Positions 15,758 through 24,657 are shown, numbered from the stretch's first letter. The stretch: DNA of 42,479 bases from JAGLTN01 sp023135255 (GCA_030639495.1 DAOWCP010000007.1:1-42479), one strand, 5' to 3'. Notes: generated from the letters alone by a model not told the origin. Numbers and translations are program-made.

Positions 15758-16664
15758 GGCTGCTGCCTCCATCAGAGTTCTCATCTTCATCGACTTCGAC
15801 AAAAAGATTCAAATTTACCGAGGAAATAAACGCGAAAAGAGCATAAACAGCAAACAAGCAACACAAAGCTGAGATATTTCTCGGCAGCGGGCTTGCATAA
15901 CTGACCGGTGTGTATATTACAATCAAACCCCAGCAGAGGAAACGCAGGAAATTACAGAATAATATAACCGGTATCGCCATAACACCAACAATAAGAATAC
16001 GCCAAATTGATCGGCTTTGAGAAAATAAAACAAACACCCCTATCATTGCCATACTCATCAGCAGCCTTACTCCGCGAAAAGATTCGCCAAGTGCAACCGC
16101 CCCGGATTGTTTATCTGATGAAAAAATCACATCAACACCTTTAAGCACAATATCAATTCCTGGTAACATCTCAAGTGTCATAGCTACTGCTTTTATGGTA
16201 TATGTTTCCGGACGGATGACCAGGGCGGCATATATGCGTGTGCTGATTGGAATTGCCAACAATAAAAGTATTAATATTGGCAACGAGAGCTTTAAAACAC
16301 GCCATCCACCAGCAACTAATATCACCCCAGCCAAAGTCGGGATCATAGCGATATCACGAATCTGTCCATAATTAAAAGGCCATGCGGCACCGGCATAGAT
16401 GGCAATGCCCAGAACCATAAGTCCAATTCCACACCATGACCCTTTAGTCAGGCTTTTAGCAAACGAATCACGCCGACAGTAAATGATTAACGCTATTGCT
16501 ACAGGAGCAACTAAAGCATGTATCCTTTCGCTTGACATGGATACTATTGATACTATATTTATCAATTCAGGCCGAAAGAGCCATATGAAAAAACCTGATA
16601 AAATCGCAAGCCTGACCAAAGTCCATATTATTTGATCAGTATCTGTCTTTTGGTGAATCTGCAT
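15750..16664 (-). CDS. exosortase/archaeosortase-family protein lacking catalytic Cys and His
   Basis: A polytopic membrane protein of 304 residues with about eight helices and the exosortase layout. The catalytic block normally reads E-A-C-S-G-x-R; here it is E194-S-F-R-G-V-R200, so Phe196 replaces the nucleophile. The family's Arg is kept in 'FCNFLRFLCWG' (N238, R241). The last block ('YASPLPRNISALCCLFAVYA') has no histidine. Either it is a non-catalytic relative or it uses another mechanism; no other cysteine stands at the expected place. It lies between the phosphatase-superfamily gene (34-bp gap) and the EpsI-like gene (8-bp overlap). Family membership rests on context plus the conserved E/G/R and N-x-x-R pattern. 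Confidence 0.82.
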   Translation of the reverse strand: MQIHQKTDTDQIIWTLVRLAILSGFFIWLFRPELINIVSIVSMSSERIHALVAPVAIALIIYCRRDSFAKSLTKGSWCGIGLMVLGIAIYAGAAWPFNYGQIRDIAMIPTLAGVILVAGGWRVLKLSLPILILLLLAIPISTRIYAALVIRPETYTIKAVAMTLEMLPGIDIVLKGVDVIFSSDKQSGAVALGESFRGVRLLMSMAMIGVFVLFSQSRSIWRILIVGVMAIPVILFCNFLRFLCWGLIVIYTPVSYASPLPRNISALCCLFAVYALFAFISSVNLNLFVEVDEDENSDGGSSHD

Positions 16665-16698
16665 TTACCGCCCTTTCATGCAACATCGTTAAAGAACA

Positions 16699-18684
16699 CT
16701 ACGGCACATAATATGCCCAGGCACTTCGTCCTGTACTGAATACCTGCCAATGAGAAAACAACAGACGCTCAGTATACCGGGTAACTTCTGCATCAATCTG
16801 GGTTCTTTTCTGCCAGACCATTATATCATATTTAGCCTTTTTAGCTTCAGATAAAGGCAATAATCTTGGGTTTTGCTCATTTGGGTCCGCGATTAAATCA
16901 TATTCGAAAACCTTGTTGTTATCAGGCCAATACACCACCTTACGAGTTCCCTGAACAAAACCCAAGGGGGTACCCTCAAACAAAGAGGAAAAATAGAATC
17001 GTCGGTTATCGGATTCGGTTAAATGCAAGGCATCCATACCTTCGAAGTTTGCATCGGAAATATCAAAACCAATCAAACTTAAGATGGTTGGTGTAATATC
17101 CAGTTGCGAACAAGGCTGTTCAATTATTTGCCCCGCCTGGATATGGCCTGGCCAACGTATAATCCATGGTACCCGGATAACCTCTTCGTATGGTATCAAC
17201 CGTCCCTTGCCCATCTGAGGCCTGAAACTGGTTCCATGGTCACCCATAATGCAAAGTATTGTATTTTTATCAAGCCCTCTCTTGCGTAACTCCAAATCGA
17301 GTTGCCCCAGGAAATAATCATTATACCGAACGGATTGCTGATATCTGTCATAGAGTTTTTCTTTCGGCTGTTCAAACCATGAAGGTACTTCAAATGGGTC
17401 GTGAGAAACCGAGGTAATCATCATAAGCAGAAAAGGTTCTGATTTAGTTTGCGCCCAGTCAAAGGCTGGTTTAAGCATACGACAATCATCGCCGTCCATA
17501 TAACCAAGATATGCGGAAGGGTCACCCAAATTCTCCCTGAACCATGCCCAATCGAACGCCAGGTTACTGAATAAGCCGGGGGCGCATTCAAAATTACCCT
17601 TGGACATTTCAAAGAAACCGCTGTCGTATCCTGCTCTTGCCAAAATTGAAGGTAATCCCTCATAGGGTGGCTCGGCGAGAATTGCTTCAACATTGTCTGT
17701 CTGGATAATCGGATCTGTCGAAGTCAATGTTACCCAGAATGCTTTTGTCGTATAAGGTACAGGAACCCTTGTCAGTCGGAATTCAACACCCTGGTTAGCC
17801 AGACGCACGAGATTGGGTGTGCTTATAGTACTTGTCTTGTCCAAAGATGTTGCTGTATACGAAATGCTCTCCAATAATACTAAAACCACGTTCGGTAATT
17901 TATCTTGTGAACATTCCGGCAAACCGATTTTACGCTGACCAACTCGTGCTATGTTTCGAGTTTGTACAGGTGGCAACTGGTCTTTGCCGTATGAGAATAA
18001 AGTAGAAGCCAAAGCCTGCCAGTGACTGCTGAAGTTTAATACCTCGCACACAAAACTTGCATTTTTATTTGGCATTATGAAAGGCAGAGCCCAAAGCAGT
18101 GCAAGGATCAAAAGAAATATCGCCAAGCCCCGCCACATATGTGCTGAACATTTAGGTTTAATCTTAACAGGCTTAATAAATCGCCATAAGAAAAACACCA
18201 ACCCTAAAAAAGCCATTGTACCAAATACACAAAGCTTACCGAGATTTATTTTCAGATGAGGCACCAAAAGCGGCCAAAGCTTTTTTAAATCAAAAATAAA
18301 TACCTTCAGTATTCCAGGCTGCAACTGCACGCCGCTATGCAACAACCAAACTGCGTTTAACACAGACCATGCAGCAACCACCACGGCGATTAGCAGCGAT
18401 ATTCTGGCCATAACAACAGACTGCCTGAGGATATACAAACAGTGAATGAAGATAAAGACAGCAATGAAGAAAAAAATATCAGGGAAGATCGTCTTAAGTA
18501 ATTCAATAAAAAAGAAGGGTGGATTTTGACGCTGGATAATTATCAGCTTTGCAAAAACGGTACATGCTAAGCCAACAAGTAAAATACAGCTTTCTGTTCT
18601 TGGCAGCTTTCTTTTTATGCTTTGGCACAGCCGCCAAAAACCTAATGGCTTAATCGGGGAATTTATTTTCTTTGTAAGCGACAT
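16699..18684 (-). CDS. membrane sulfatase/LTA-synthase-like alkaline phosphatase superfamily protein
   Basis: 661 residues: about five N-terminal transmembrane helices (to about residue 205), then an extracytoplasmic alkaline-phosphatase-superfamily domain. 'LPNVVLVLLESISYTATSLD' holds the first metal ligand (Glu), 'VPYTTKAFWVTL' gives a Thr nucleophile as in lipoteichoic acid synthases rather than the Cys/Ser of sulfatases, and 'ILCIMGDHGTSF' has the later Asp-His metal pair. Phosphoglycerol or phosphoethanolamine transfer to a surface glycan is therefore the more likely chemistry. It heads the exosortase operon, so the modified polymer may be the target to which sorted proteins attach. The latter is inference. 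Confidence 0.88.
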   Translation of the reverse strand: MSLTKKINSPIKPLGFWRLCQSIKRKLPRTESCILLVGLACTVFAKLIIIQRQNPPFFFIELLKTIFPDIFFFIAVFIFIHCLYILRQSVVMARISLLIAVVVAAWSVLNAVWLLHSGVQLQPGILKVFIFDLKKLWPLLVPHLKINLGKLCVFGTMAFLGLVFFLWRFIKPVKIKPKCSAHMWRGLAIFLLILALLWALPFIMPNKNASFVCEVLNFSSHWQALASTLFSYGKDQLPPVQTRNIARVGQRKIGLPECSQDKLPNVVLVLLESISYTATSLDKTSTISTPNLVRLANQGVEFRLTRVPVPYTTKAFWVTLTSTDPIIQTDNVEAILAEPPYEGLPSILARAGYDSGFFEMSKGNFECAPGLFSNLAFDWAWFRENLGDPSAYLGYMDGDDCRMLKPAFDWAQTKSEPFLLMMITSVSHDPFEVPSWFEQPKEKLYDRYQQSVRYNDYFLGQLDLELRKRGLDKNTILCIMGDHGTSFRPQMGKGRLIPYEEVIRVPWIIRWPGHIQAGQIIEQPCSQLDITPTILSLIGFDISDANFEGMDALHLTESDNRRFYFSSLFEGTPLGFVQGTRKVVYWPDNNKVFEYDLIADPNEQNPRLLPLSEAKKAKYDIMVWQKRTQIDAEVTRYTERLLFSHWQVFSTGRSAWAYYVP

Positions 18685-18818
18685 ATGATAACACTACAAC
18701 ACATTTCAAGTTGAAGGTCAAGTGCGAAATATTTTTTCAAGTGATGAATCTCGTTCGCCCGATAATAGCCATAGTAGGCAGCTTAAGGATAAAAATTGAT
18801 ATTGCAAAGGAACTTATT

Positions 18819-20375
18819 ATGAGCAGTAAAAAAATATTTGTAAACAATTTTCATCACGATGACAATTTTGACAGGCGTGATTTTCTAAAAGCGATAAGTC
18901 TTTCCGCTGCCGGTATTGGAATGTCGAATGTCCAGGCAGTCTCGGCGAAGACTCCTGAGGTAGATAAGTCGCAATCCAAAATGTTCCAGCTTGCTCGGCC
19001 TTTAAAGGTTAAGCCTGTGCTGGTTTATCATATGTATAAACGACAGGAAAAGACTACGTGGCGGCAGTGGGGCGGTCATCATAGTGAGCGTGACATCGAC
19101 AAAGAGGTAAAGCAGATCAATGCTGAGCTTGCAAAGCTTGCTGATAAGGCGGAATTCAAGCTGGATATCATGAAAGTTGACAGGGTTAATTCAGATGAGG
19201 CTGTGACAAAAGCTCTTAAAGATGATTGTGATATGTACCTTGTTTATGGCGCCGGCGCAGGCGGGCCCGGGATTTATAATTTTAAATGGATAGAGGCTTT
19301 TGTAAATTCGGGTAAGCCTAATGTTATGTTTTTGCGTCACAAATCCGGGCCTATATCGTTGTTGTATGAAACGGTGCATCCGTATTTTCTGCGCAAAGGT
19401 AAAGATGAGTATGTGCAGAAGAATCTTACGATAGATGATGTTGTTGTTGATAGCTATGACCAATTGCTTTGGCGATTGCGGGCCTGGCGTGGATTGCTTA
19501 ACACTAAGGGTGCAAGAATTATTGCTGTTGGTGGAGCTGGTTCCGGAGGTTTGCCTCATGTTTGTCCTGCCAGTGCTAAGGATATCTGGAATCTTGATAT
19601 CGTGACGGTCGATGATATGAAATTTAAGGAGAGGATTACTAAAGCTCACGCTGACAGCAAAGCAGTTAAACTTGCACAGCAGCAGATGGATGAATATTTG
19701 AAAAAAGGCGTTGTTTCGGTGAAGACTAAGAAAGAATATATATGTAATGCTTTTATCCTGGCAAATGTGCTTAAGGATGTGATGCGGGAAAATAACACTA
19801 ACGCAGCTACTATCAAGAACTGCATGAGCTATGGACATATTGCAAGGACCACGCCTTGTCTGGCACTTAGTTTGATAAATGATGATGGGTTGATGGCTTT
19901 TTGCGAATCTGATTTTTCCGTGATACCAGCGGGGATGCTGCTTAGTAATATTTCGGGTAAGCCCGTATTTTTAAATGATCCTACATTTCCTCATGACGGG
20001 GTTTGTACATGTGCTCATTGCAGCAGTACGAGAAGGCTTGACGGGGTGAACCTTGAGCCTGTAAAGATAGTAACGCATTGTGAGTCTGATTATGGTGCAG
20101 CACCTAAAGTTCTCTTCAGCAAGGGCCAGAGAATTACTAACCTTGTGCCATCGTTTAGTGGTGAGAAATGGGTTGGTTTTACCGGCAAGATAACCGATCA
20201 TCCGGATTATGATATTTGCAGGTCACAGTTTGATTGTACTATTGAAGGCGATTGGCAGAAATTGCTTAGAGAGATGCGGGGCTTCCATTGGATCACGGGC
20301 TATGGGCAATATTTGAATGAAGTCGGATATGCACTGAGTAAAGTTGGTATCGAATGGCTAAATGTTTCAGTTTGA
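18819..20375 (+). CDS. Tat-signal protein with fucose-isomerase-like C-terminal region
   Basis: 518 residues from ATG 18819, chosen because AAGGA lies 7 nt upstream. An earlier start at 18711 would put 36 unlikely residues before the signal. 'FDRRDFLKAISLSAAGIGMS' is a twin-arginine signal with an unusually long n-region. The body has 'YLVYGAGAGGPGIYNFKW', and later 'MSYGHIARTTPCLALSLIND' and 'GLMAFCESDFSVIPAGMLL', which recall the C-terminal half of L-fucose/arabinose isomerase-like proteins. 'CTCAHCSSTRRLDG' adds a Cys cluster. An exported isomerase-fold protein is unusual, so it may bind rather than convert sugars. Its stop overlaps the leader of the sialidase-like gene. Confidence 0.78.
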   Translation: MSSKKIFVNNFHHDDNFDRRDFLKAISLSAAGIGMSNVQAVSAKTPEVDKSQSKMFQLARPLKVKPVLVYHMYKRQEKTTWRQWGGHHSERDIDKEVKQINAELAKLADKAEFKLDIMKVDRVNSDEAVTKALKDDCDMYLVYGAGAGGPGIYNFKWIEAFVNSGKPNVMFLRHKSGPISLLYETVHPYFLRKGKDEYVQKNLTIDDVVVDSYDQLLWRLRAWRGLLNTKGARIIAVGGAGSGGLPHVCPASAKDIWNLDIVTVDDMKFKERITKAHADSKAVKLAQQQMDEYLKKGVVSVKTKKEYICNAFILANVLKDVMRENNTNAATIKNCMSYGHIARTTPCLALSLINDDGLMAFCESDFSVIPAGMLLSNISGKPVFLNDPTFPHDGVCTCAHCSSTRRLDGVNLEPVKIVTHCESDYGAAPKVLFSKGQRITNLVPSFSGEKWVGFTGKITDHPDYDICRSQFDCTIEGDWQKLLREMRGFHWITGYGQYLNEVGYALSKVGIEWLNVSV

Positions 20376-20394
20376 AAATATTGAAGGAGGCTTT

Positions 20395-21522
20395 ATGAAA
20401 TTTAGCGGTATTGTGTTGCTGGTTTTAGCTTCGGCTTTTAGCTTGGCTTATGGCGAGGGGTCATTGCGGGACGATTTGATAGGTCAGCCTGGAATTGTAG
20501 AGGCGCAGTTTTTGTTTAAGAAGGCTTCTTTTGCCTCCTGTCATGCATCGACTATCGAAGAGACGAAAGATTATTTTATAGCAGCTTTTTTCGGCGGAAC
20601 CGATGAAGGTGAAGACGATGTGTGCATCTGGACATGCAGAAAGAACAAGGGCACAAGTCAGTGGTCGGCTCCTGCGATGGCGGCAGATGGTGTGCAGTAT
20701 GTTGAGGCTGATACGAAAAAGCAGAAACGTTATCCCTGTTGGAATCCGGTATTATACCAGGGGGAGGATGGTAAGTTATATCTTTATTATAAGGTAGGAC
20801 CGACGCCGAGAAAATGGTGGGGAATGCTCAAGGTTTCTGATGATCAGGGGCAGAGCTGGTCGCAGGCAATGCGTTTGCCGGAAGGGATAATGGGGCCCGT
20901 GCGCGCCAAGGGCGTTATGCTTAGTGACGGCAGGCTGCTTTGTGGTTCGAGTACCGAAGATAAAGGCTGGCGGGTGCATATGGAATGGACTACGGACTTT
21001 GGCAAAACATGGACGAGAACCGGGCTTTTTGAAGAAGGTAGGAAGATTGACGCGATCCAGCCTACGATATTGAAATTCAGCGATGACAGGTTGCAGATAT
21101 TGTGTCGCAGTGAGAATAATCTTTTGCAGTCTTTTTCGGATGATGGCGGCAGAACGTGGAGCAGGCTGACGAAATCTGTTTTGCCGAATCCAAGTGCGGG
21201 TATTGATGTGGTGACATTGCATGACGGAAGACATCTGCTTGTTTACAATCATTCCACGAAAAAAACGGGCGAGCGGGGCAGGCTTAATGTTGCTGTTACT
21301 AAAGACGGCAGGAGTTGGCAGGCGGCATTGAAGCTTGAGGATATGAAGACAGTTGAAAATAAAAAAGCATCCGGTGCATATCCGGCTGCGATTCTCGGCT
21401 CAGATGGTTTTGTGCATGTGGTATATACATGGCGGCGTGAGCGGATTAACTATGTGGTTATAGACCCTGCGAAACTTGTTCTGCGTGATATGCCCAAAGG
21501 ACGTTGGCCTGAGGAAAAATGA
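20395..21522 (+). CDS. sialidase-like BNR-repeat exoenzyme
   Basis: A 375-residue secreted protein: signal peptide 'MKFSGIVLLVLASAFSLAYG', then a six-bladed propeller with Asp-box motifs 'SDDQGQSWS', 'TTDFGKTWT' and 'SDDGGRTWS'. It belongs to the exo-alpha-sialidase/BNR superfamily and probably acts on a host or algal glycan. The catalytic identity (sialidase or another glycosidase) is not decided by these motifs. ATG 20395 has AAGGAGG upstream and lies 20 bp after the previous stop, so the pair is cotranscribed. Confidence 0.87.
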   Translation: MKFSGIVLLVLASAFSLAYGEGSLRDDLIGQPGIVEAQFLFKKASFASCHASTIEETKDYFIAAFFGGTDEGEDDVCIWTCRKNKGTSQWSAPAMAADGVQYVEADTKKQKRYPCWNPVLYQGEDGKLYLYYKVGPTPRKWWGMLKVSDDQGQSWSQAMRLPEGIMGPVRAKGVMLSDGRLLCGSSTEDKGWRVHMEWTTDFGKTWTRTGLFEEGRKIDAIQPTILKFSDDRLQILCRSENNLLQSFSDDGGRTWSRLTKSVLPNPSAGIDVVTLHDGRHLLVYNHSTKKTGERGRLNVAVTKDGRSWQAALKLEDMKTVENKKASGAYPAAILGSDGFVHVVYTWRRERINYVVIDPAKLVLRDMPKGRWPEEK

Positions 21523-21549
21523 GAAAAGCTGTTCAGGAAAGAGGTTTTT

Positions 21550-22215
21550 TTATTTTTCGTTTGAGTAGTTGAAAGCCTCTTTGCCCATTTTCATTCTGCA
21601 TCGGTTCTGCATTTTTCTCATGATACTTGTAATCTTGTCAGCTAATTGTTTGTCTGTAAAGCTTTTGACTTTTTCAGCTGGTATGGCTTTGCCGTAGCAG
21701 ACCATTATCTGATAGCCTGGGATGAAAAAGTTTCTATGTTTAGGCCAGGCATCGTAAGCACCTTCTATTACTACCGGAACGACAGCTGCGTTTCCTCTTC
21801 TGCAGAGTAGTCCGAAGCCTGGTTTAAATGCGGAAATTCTGCCGTCTTTTGTCCTTGTTCCTTCCGGGAACAGGCATACGCCTCGGCCTTCTTTTAGTTT
21901 TGCGATTATCGATTTGATCGATTTGATATCTGCCTGGTCTCTTCGCACTGGGATGGTTCCTACGGAATTGAGTATCCAGTTGAGTACGGGTGTTTTGAAA
22001 AGCGTATCGCGTGCTATGAAGTTTATCTGCCTGCGTATTGTGCTGCCGCAGAACATCGGGTCGAGAAAACTCTGGTGATTACCGATTAGCAGGAACGCAC
22101 CTTTAGCGGGGATGTTATCTCTGCCGTAACACCGCCATTGAAAAAAAAACATGCAGAAAAATTTGCATAACCATTGGCCGAACCAGTACCATCCTTCTTT
22201 TATTAATTCTTTCAA
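21550..22215 (-). CDS. plsC: 1-acyl-sn-glycerol-3-phosphate acyltransferase
   Basis: PlsC-type acyltransferase (221 residues) that makes phosphatidic acid at the membrane. The catalytic H-x4-D is His47 to Asp52 in 'GNHQSFLDPMF', and the phosphate-binding 'FPEGTR' ends at Arg121. It has an N-terminal hydrophobic segment. The start is TTG 22215, overlapping the cmk stop as TTGA with GAGG 8 nt upstream. It is translationally coupled to cmk. Confidence 0.94.
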   Translation of the reverse strand: MKELIKEGWYWFGQWLCKFFCMFFFQWRCYGRDNIPAKGAFLLIGNHQSFLDPMFCGSTIRRQINFIARDTLFKTPVLNWILNSVGTIPVRRDQADIKSIKSIIAKLKEGRGVCLFPEGTRTKDGRISAFKPGFGLLCRRGNAAVVPVVIEGAYDAWPKHRNFFIPGYQIMVCYGKAIPAEKVKSFTDKQLADKITSIMRKMQNRCRMKMGKEAFNYSNEK

Positions 22216-22886
22216 GATACTTGCCTCACATAACTCAATAGTTTATCAACAACCTGCTGGATGTTTAAATCAGAAGTGTCGACAATTACAGCATCGCCGG
22301 CAGGCTTTAAAGGGCCTGTGGTTCTGCTGCTGTCGCTGTGGTCTCTTTTAATGATAGCTTCTTTTATATTTTTAAGGGTTTGGCTGTTGTCGCCATTAGC
22401 CCGGAGCTGGGCAAGCCTTCTTCCGGCGCGTTCATCAGCAGAAGCGGTCAGGAAGAATTTTATATCAGCGTCTTTAAATGCTACGGTTCCCTGGTCTCTG
22501 CCTTCGGTGACAATTTTTTGATATTGATCGGCGATGTTTCGCTGCATCTGGACGAGCTTTTCTCTTAGCTGTGGATTCGATGCAACGTGCTTTACATTAG
22601 CGGTTACCTGGGGCTTGCGGATGTCTTCGGTGACTTTCCGGCCATTAATTTTTGTGATGGTTTTGTCCGCTTCAATTGAAAAAGAAAAATCGTTGTTGTC
22701 AAATACCGTCAACAGTTCGGAAGCATTCTCCATGTCGATATTATCATTCATTGCAGCTAAAGTCACTGTCCGATACATAGCACCAGTATCGAGAAAGGCA
22801 GCGGATAGCTTTTTGGCGACCAGCGCAGCGATAGTGCTTTTGCCGCTTCCTGCCGGTCCGTCAATCGTAATAATAAAATTATCCAT
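22212..22886 (-). CDS. cmk: cytidylate kinase
   Basis: CMP/dCMP kinase of 224 residues. The P-loop is 'GPAGSGKST' (10-18), 'LDTGAMYRTVTLAA' binds CMP, and 'TEGRDQGTVAF' with 'FFLTASADERAGRRLAQL' are typical (the usual GRDxGTV is intact). It overlaps plsC by 4 bp. cmk-plsC on the minus strand is the same order in which these genes precede ispH-rpsA in some other bacteria. Confidence 0.96.
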   Translation of the reverse strand: MDNFIITIDGPAGSGKSTIAALVAKKLSAAFLDTGAMYRTVTLAAMNDNIDMENASELLTVFDNNDFSFSIEADKTITKINGRKVTEDIRKPQVTANVKHVASNPQLREKLVQMQRNIADQYQKIVTEGRDQGTVAFKDADIKFFLTASADERAGRRLAQLRANGDNSQTLKNIKEAIIKRDHSDSSRTTGPLKPAGDAVIVDTSDLNIQQVVDKLLSYVRQVS

Positions 22887-22895
22887 AGCTGCTTG

Positions 22896-24167
22896 TTATC
22901 CGTTTATCTTTATCGCTATTAAACTTGTGTCATCGACCTGTTTTGCCAGTCCTACAAATCTTCTTCTGTAAGTAAGAATGTTCTTTACTATGTGACGGGC
23001 GGCACCGTTGGTAAATTGTGTTACTGCTTTTAGCAGGTTTTCTCTTGTCCAGAGTTGTCCGTCAAAGTTGGCTGCATCAATAAGTCCATCGGTGTAGAAC
23101 AAAATACAATCGTCGTCGGCAAGTTTGACGGTATCATATTCATAATTGAAATTTTCTTCAATACCGAGTACAAGTCCGCCTTTGTCGAGGTCGGAGAATT
23201 TATTTTTCCTGATCAGTATAGCAGGTTCATGGCCGCAATTACAATATGTCATGGTCATTGTTTTGACATTTATAATAGCAGCGAACATGGTAATAAATTC
23301 GCCGTTTCTACATTCCCGGCATGTGGTTTTGTTTATCTTGTTGATGATATTCAGCAGGTACTGACCTTTGGCGTCGTCAAAGTATGCCCTTGCCGAACCT
23401 CGAAATGAGCTCATCATTATCGCAGCTGGGATACCTTTGCCTATTACATCAGCTATGATAATGGCGATCCGATCGTCGTCGATCTTAATGAAATCGTAAA
23501 AGTCGCCGCCCACATCAAAGCAGGGTATGTAAGTTGCGGAGATGTCCAGCCTATCCATAACAGGTGCTTGTTTGGGTATCATTCTTCTTTGAATAACACC
23601 TGCGAGCTTGATTTGCTCTGCTATTCTTGCGCCTTTCATAGCTTCGGCGTAAAGCCTGGCGTTTGTGATGGCGGTTGCGCACTGCGATGCTACCGCTCGG
23701 GTGATACTGATATTTTCCTTAGTAAAACGTTGAGGCTCTGGGCTGTAAAGCCTTAATACTCCGATAGCTTTATCTCTGAAAATCATTGCCACGGTCAGCT
23801 GACTTACGATGCCTTCTTTTATAGCAGCTTCTTTGTATTTCACCCTGCCATCAACCCGCATATCATCGAGGACCACAGCCTCACCGGCGAACGCTGCTTT
23901 TATGACGGTATCGTTTTTGGACACTACGCCTTTGTTTCGATATTCCTGACTCAGCCCGAATGTGCTGCACATCTTAAGGTCGCCGGCTTTTTCATCCAGC
24001 AGCCTGATAGAGCAGGCTTTTACACCTACAATCCGTACAGCAGCTTCTGCGAGCCTGCCGAGAGCCTGCTGCAGGGACATATTGCCCGCAACCAGCGTAG
24101 TTAGCTGATAAAGCTGTTTCTCAATTTCAATTGTTTGTTTTATCTGTTCCATAGTACCTGTAGCCAT
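22896..24167 (-). CDS. GAF-domain PP2C-type (SpoIIE/RsbU) phosphatase
   Basis: 423 residues: a GAF sensor domain at about 15-175 ('GNMSLQQALGRLAEAAVRIV', 'GVKACSIRLLD'), a linker helix, then a SpoIIE-type phosphatase domain at about 205-420. The metal-binding acidic residues stand in 'CFDVGGDFYDFI' and 'IIIADVIGKGIPAAIMM', with a late 'CILFYTDGLIDAAN' block. Such proteins dephosphorylate anti-anti-sigma factors in partner-switch pathways; no partner kinase is in the window. ATG 24167 lacks a clear Shine-Dalgarno; ATG 24152 is an alternative. It is 9 bp upstream of cmk on the same strand. Confidence 0.9.
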   Translation of the reverse strand: MATGTMEQIKQTIEIEKQLYQLTTLVAGNMSLQQALGRLAEAAVRIVGVKACSIRLLDEKAGDLKMCSTFGLSQEYRNKGVVSKNDTVIKAAFAGEAVVLDDMRVDGRVKYKEAAIKEGIVSQLTVAMIFRDKAIGVLRLYSPEPQRFTKENISITRAVASQCATAITNARLYAEAMKGARIAEQIKLAGVIQRRMIPKQAPVMDRLDISATYIPCFDVGGDFYDFIKIDDDRIAIIIADVIGKGIPAAIMMSSFRGSARAYFDDAKGQYLLNIINKINKTTCRECRNGEFITMFAAIINVKTMTMTYCNCGHEPAILIRKNKFSDLDKGGLVLGIEENFNYEYDTVKLADDDCILFYTDGLIDAANFDGQLWTRENLLKAVTQFTNGAARHIVKNILTYRRRFVGLAKQVDDTSLIAIKING

Positions 24168-24183
24168 TGTTAATTAAACACGG

Positions 24184-24212
24184 ATTATACGCTAATTCTT
24201 TTTGCTCGTGAA
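24184..24212 (-). promoter_or_regulatory. promoter of the GAF/PP2C gene
   Basis: Minus strand: TTCACG (24212-24207), 17 bp, TATAAT (24189-24184), just upstream of the start codon region. It diverges from the acylphosphatase promoter. Confidence 0.5.
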
Positions 24213-24236
24213 GTGTTAATATTTCAATAATGTTAC

Positions 24237-24265
24237 TTGAAATATTATTAACTTTATGTTATAAA
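24237..24265 (+). promoter_or_regulatory. promoter of the acylphosphatase gene
   Basis: TTGAAA (24237-24242), 17 bp, TATAAA (24260-24265). The ATG is at 24273, only 7 bp after the -10 box, so a transcript from here would be nearly leaderless. Confidence 0.6.
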
Positions 24266-24272
24266 TGGAGTT

Positions 24273-24545
24273 ATGACCACTGTAGCGAAACATATTATTT
24301 TCAGAGGCACAGTGCAGGGCGTGGGTTTTCGCTTTACCGTTTTCGGCGTTGCAAGCAGATTACAGCTTGGAGGGTTTGTACGCAATTTGCATGACGGCAC
24401 CGTCGAAATGGTGGTGCAGGGGCCACAAGGCGAGGTCAAAAACTGTATTGAAGACATAAATGGCTCTTTCCGCTGCGATATTGAAACGGAAATAAAAGAC
24501 ATCGACTACAACCCCATATACAACGATTTCAAGATAACTTTTTAG
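24273..24545 (+). CDS. acylphosphatase
   Basis: A 90-residue cytoplasmic enzyme that hydrolyses acyl phosphates. 'GTVQGVGFRFTV' carries the phosphate-binding loop with catalytic Arg20, and 'GFVRNLHDGTVEM' carries catalytic Asn38. The length is that of the family. The ATG at 24273 is preceded by GGAG only 2 nt away, which together with the promoter position suggests leaderless or unusual initiation. Single gene. Confidence 0.95.
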   Translation: MTTVAKHIIFRGTVQGVGFRFTVFGVASRLQLGGFVRNLHDGTVEMVVQGPQGEVKNCIEDINGSFRCDIETEIKDIDYNPIYNDFKITF

Positions 24546-24561
24546 CCTTTCAGCATAAAAC

Positions 24562-24657
24562 ATACCAAAATACCTCTACCGGCATATTTTAATAGCTGGA
24601 GGCGGTGCGTTTACATACCACGACTCTGTAATATTGGCGGAAAACTGGCTAAAATAG
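24562..24657 (+). pseudogene. dockerin-like gene end (relic 1)
   Basis: An open frame without a start reads '...GAFTYHDSVILAENWLK' and stops at TAG 24657. It ends in the 'LAENWL' motif that closes dockerin-like domains here (compare 'FALMAENWLK' at 26850). The stretch TTGGCGGAAAACTGGCT (24634-24650) recurs exactly at 27566-27582. Confidence 0.55.
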
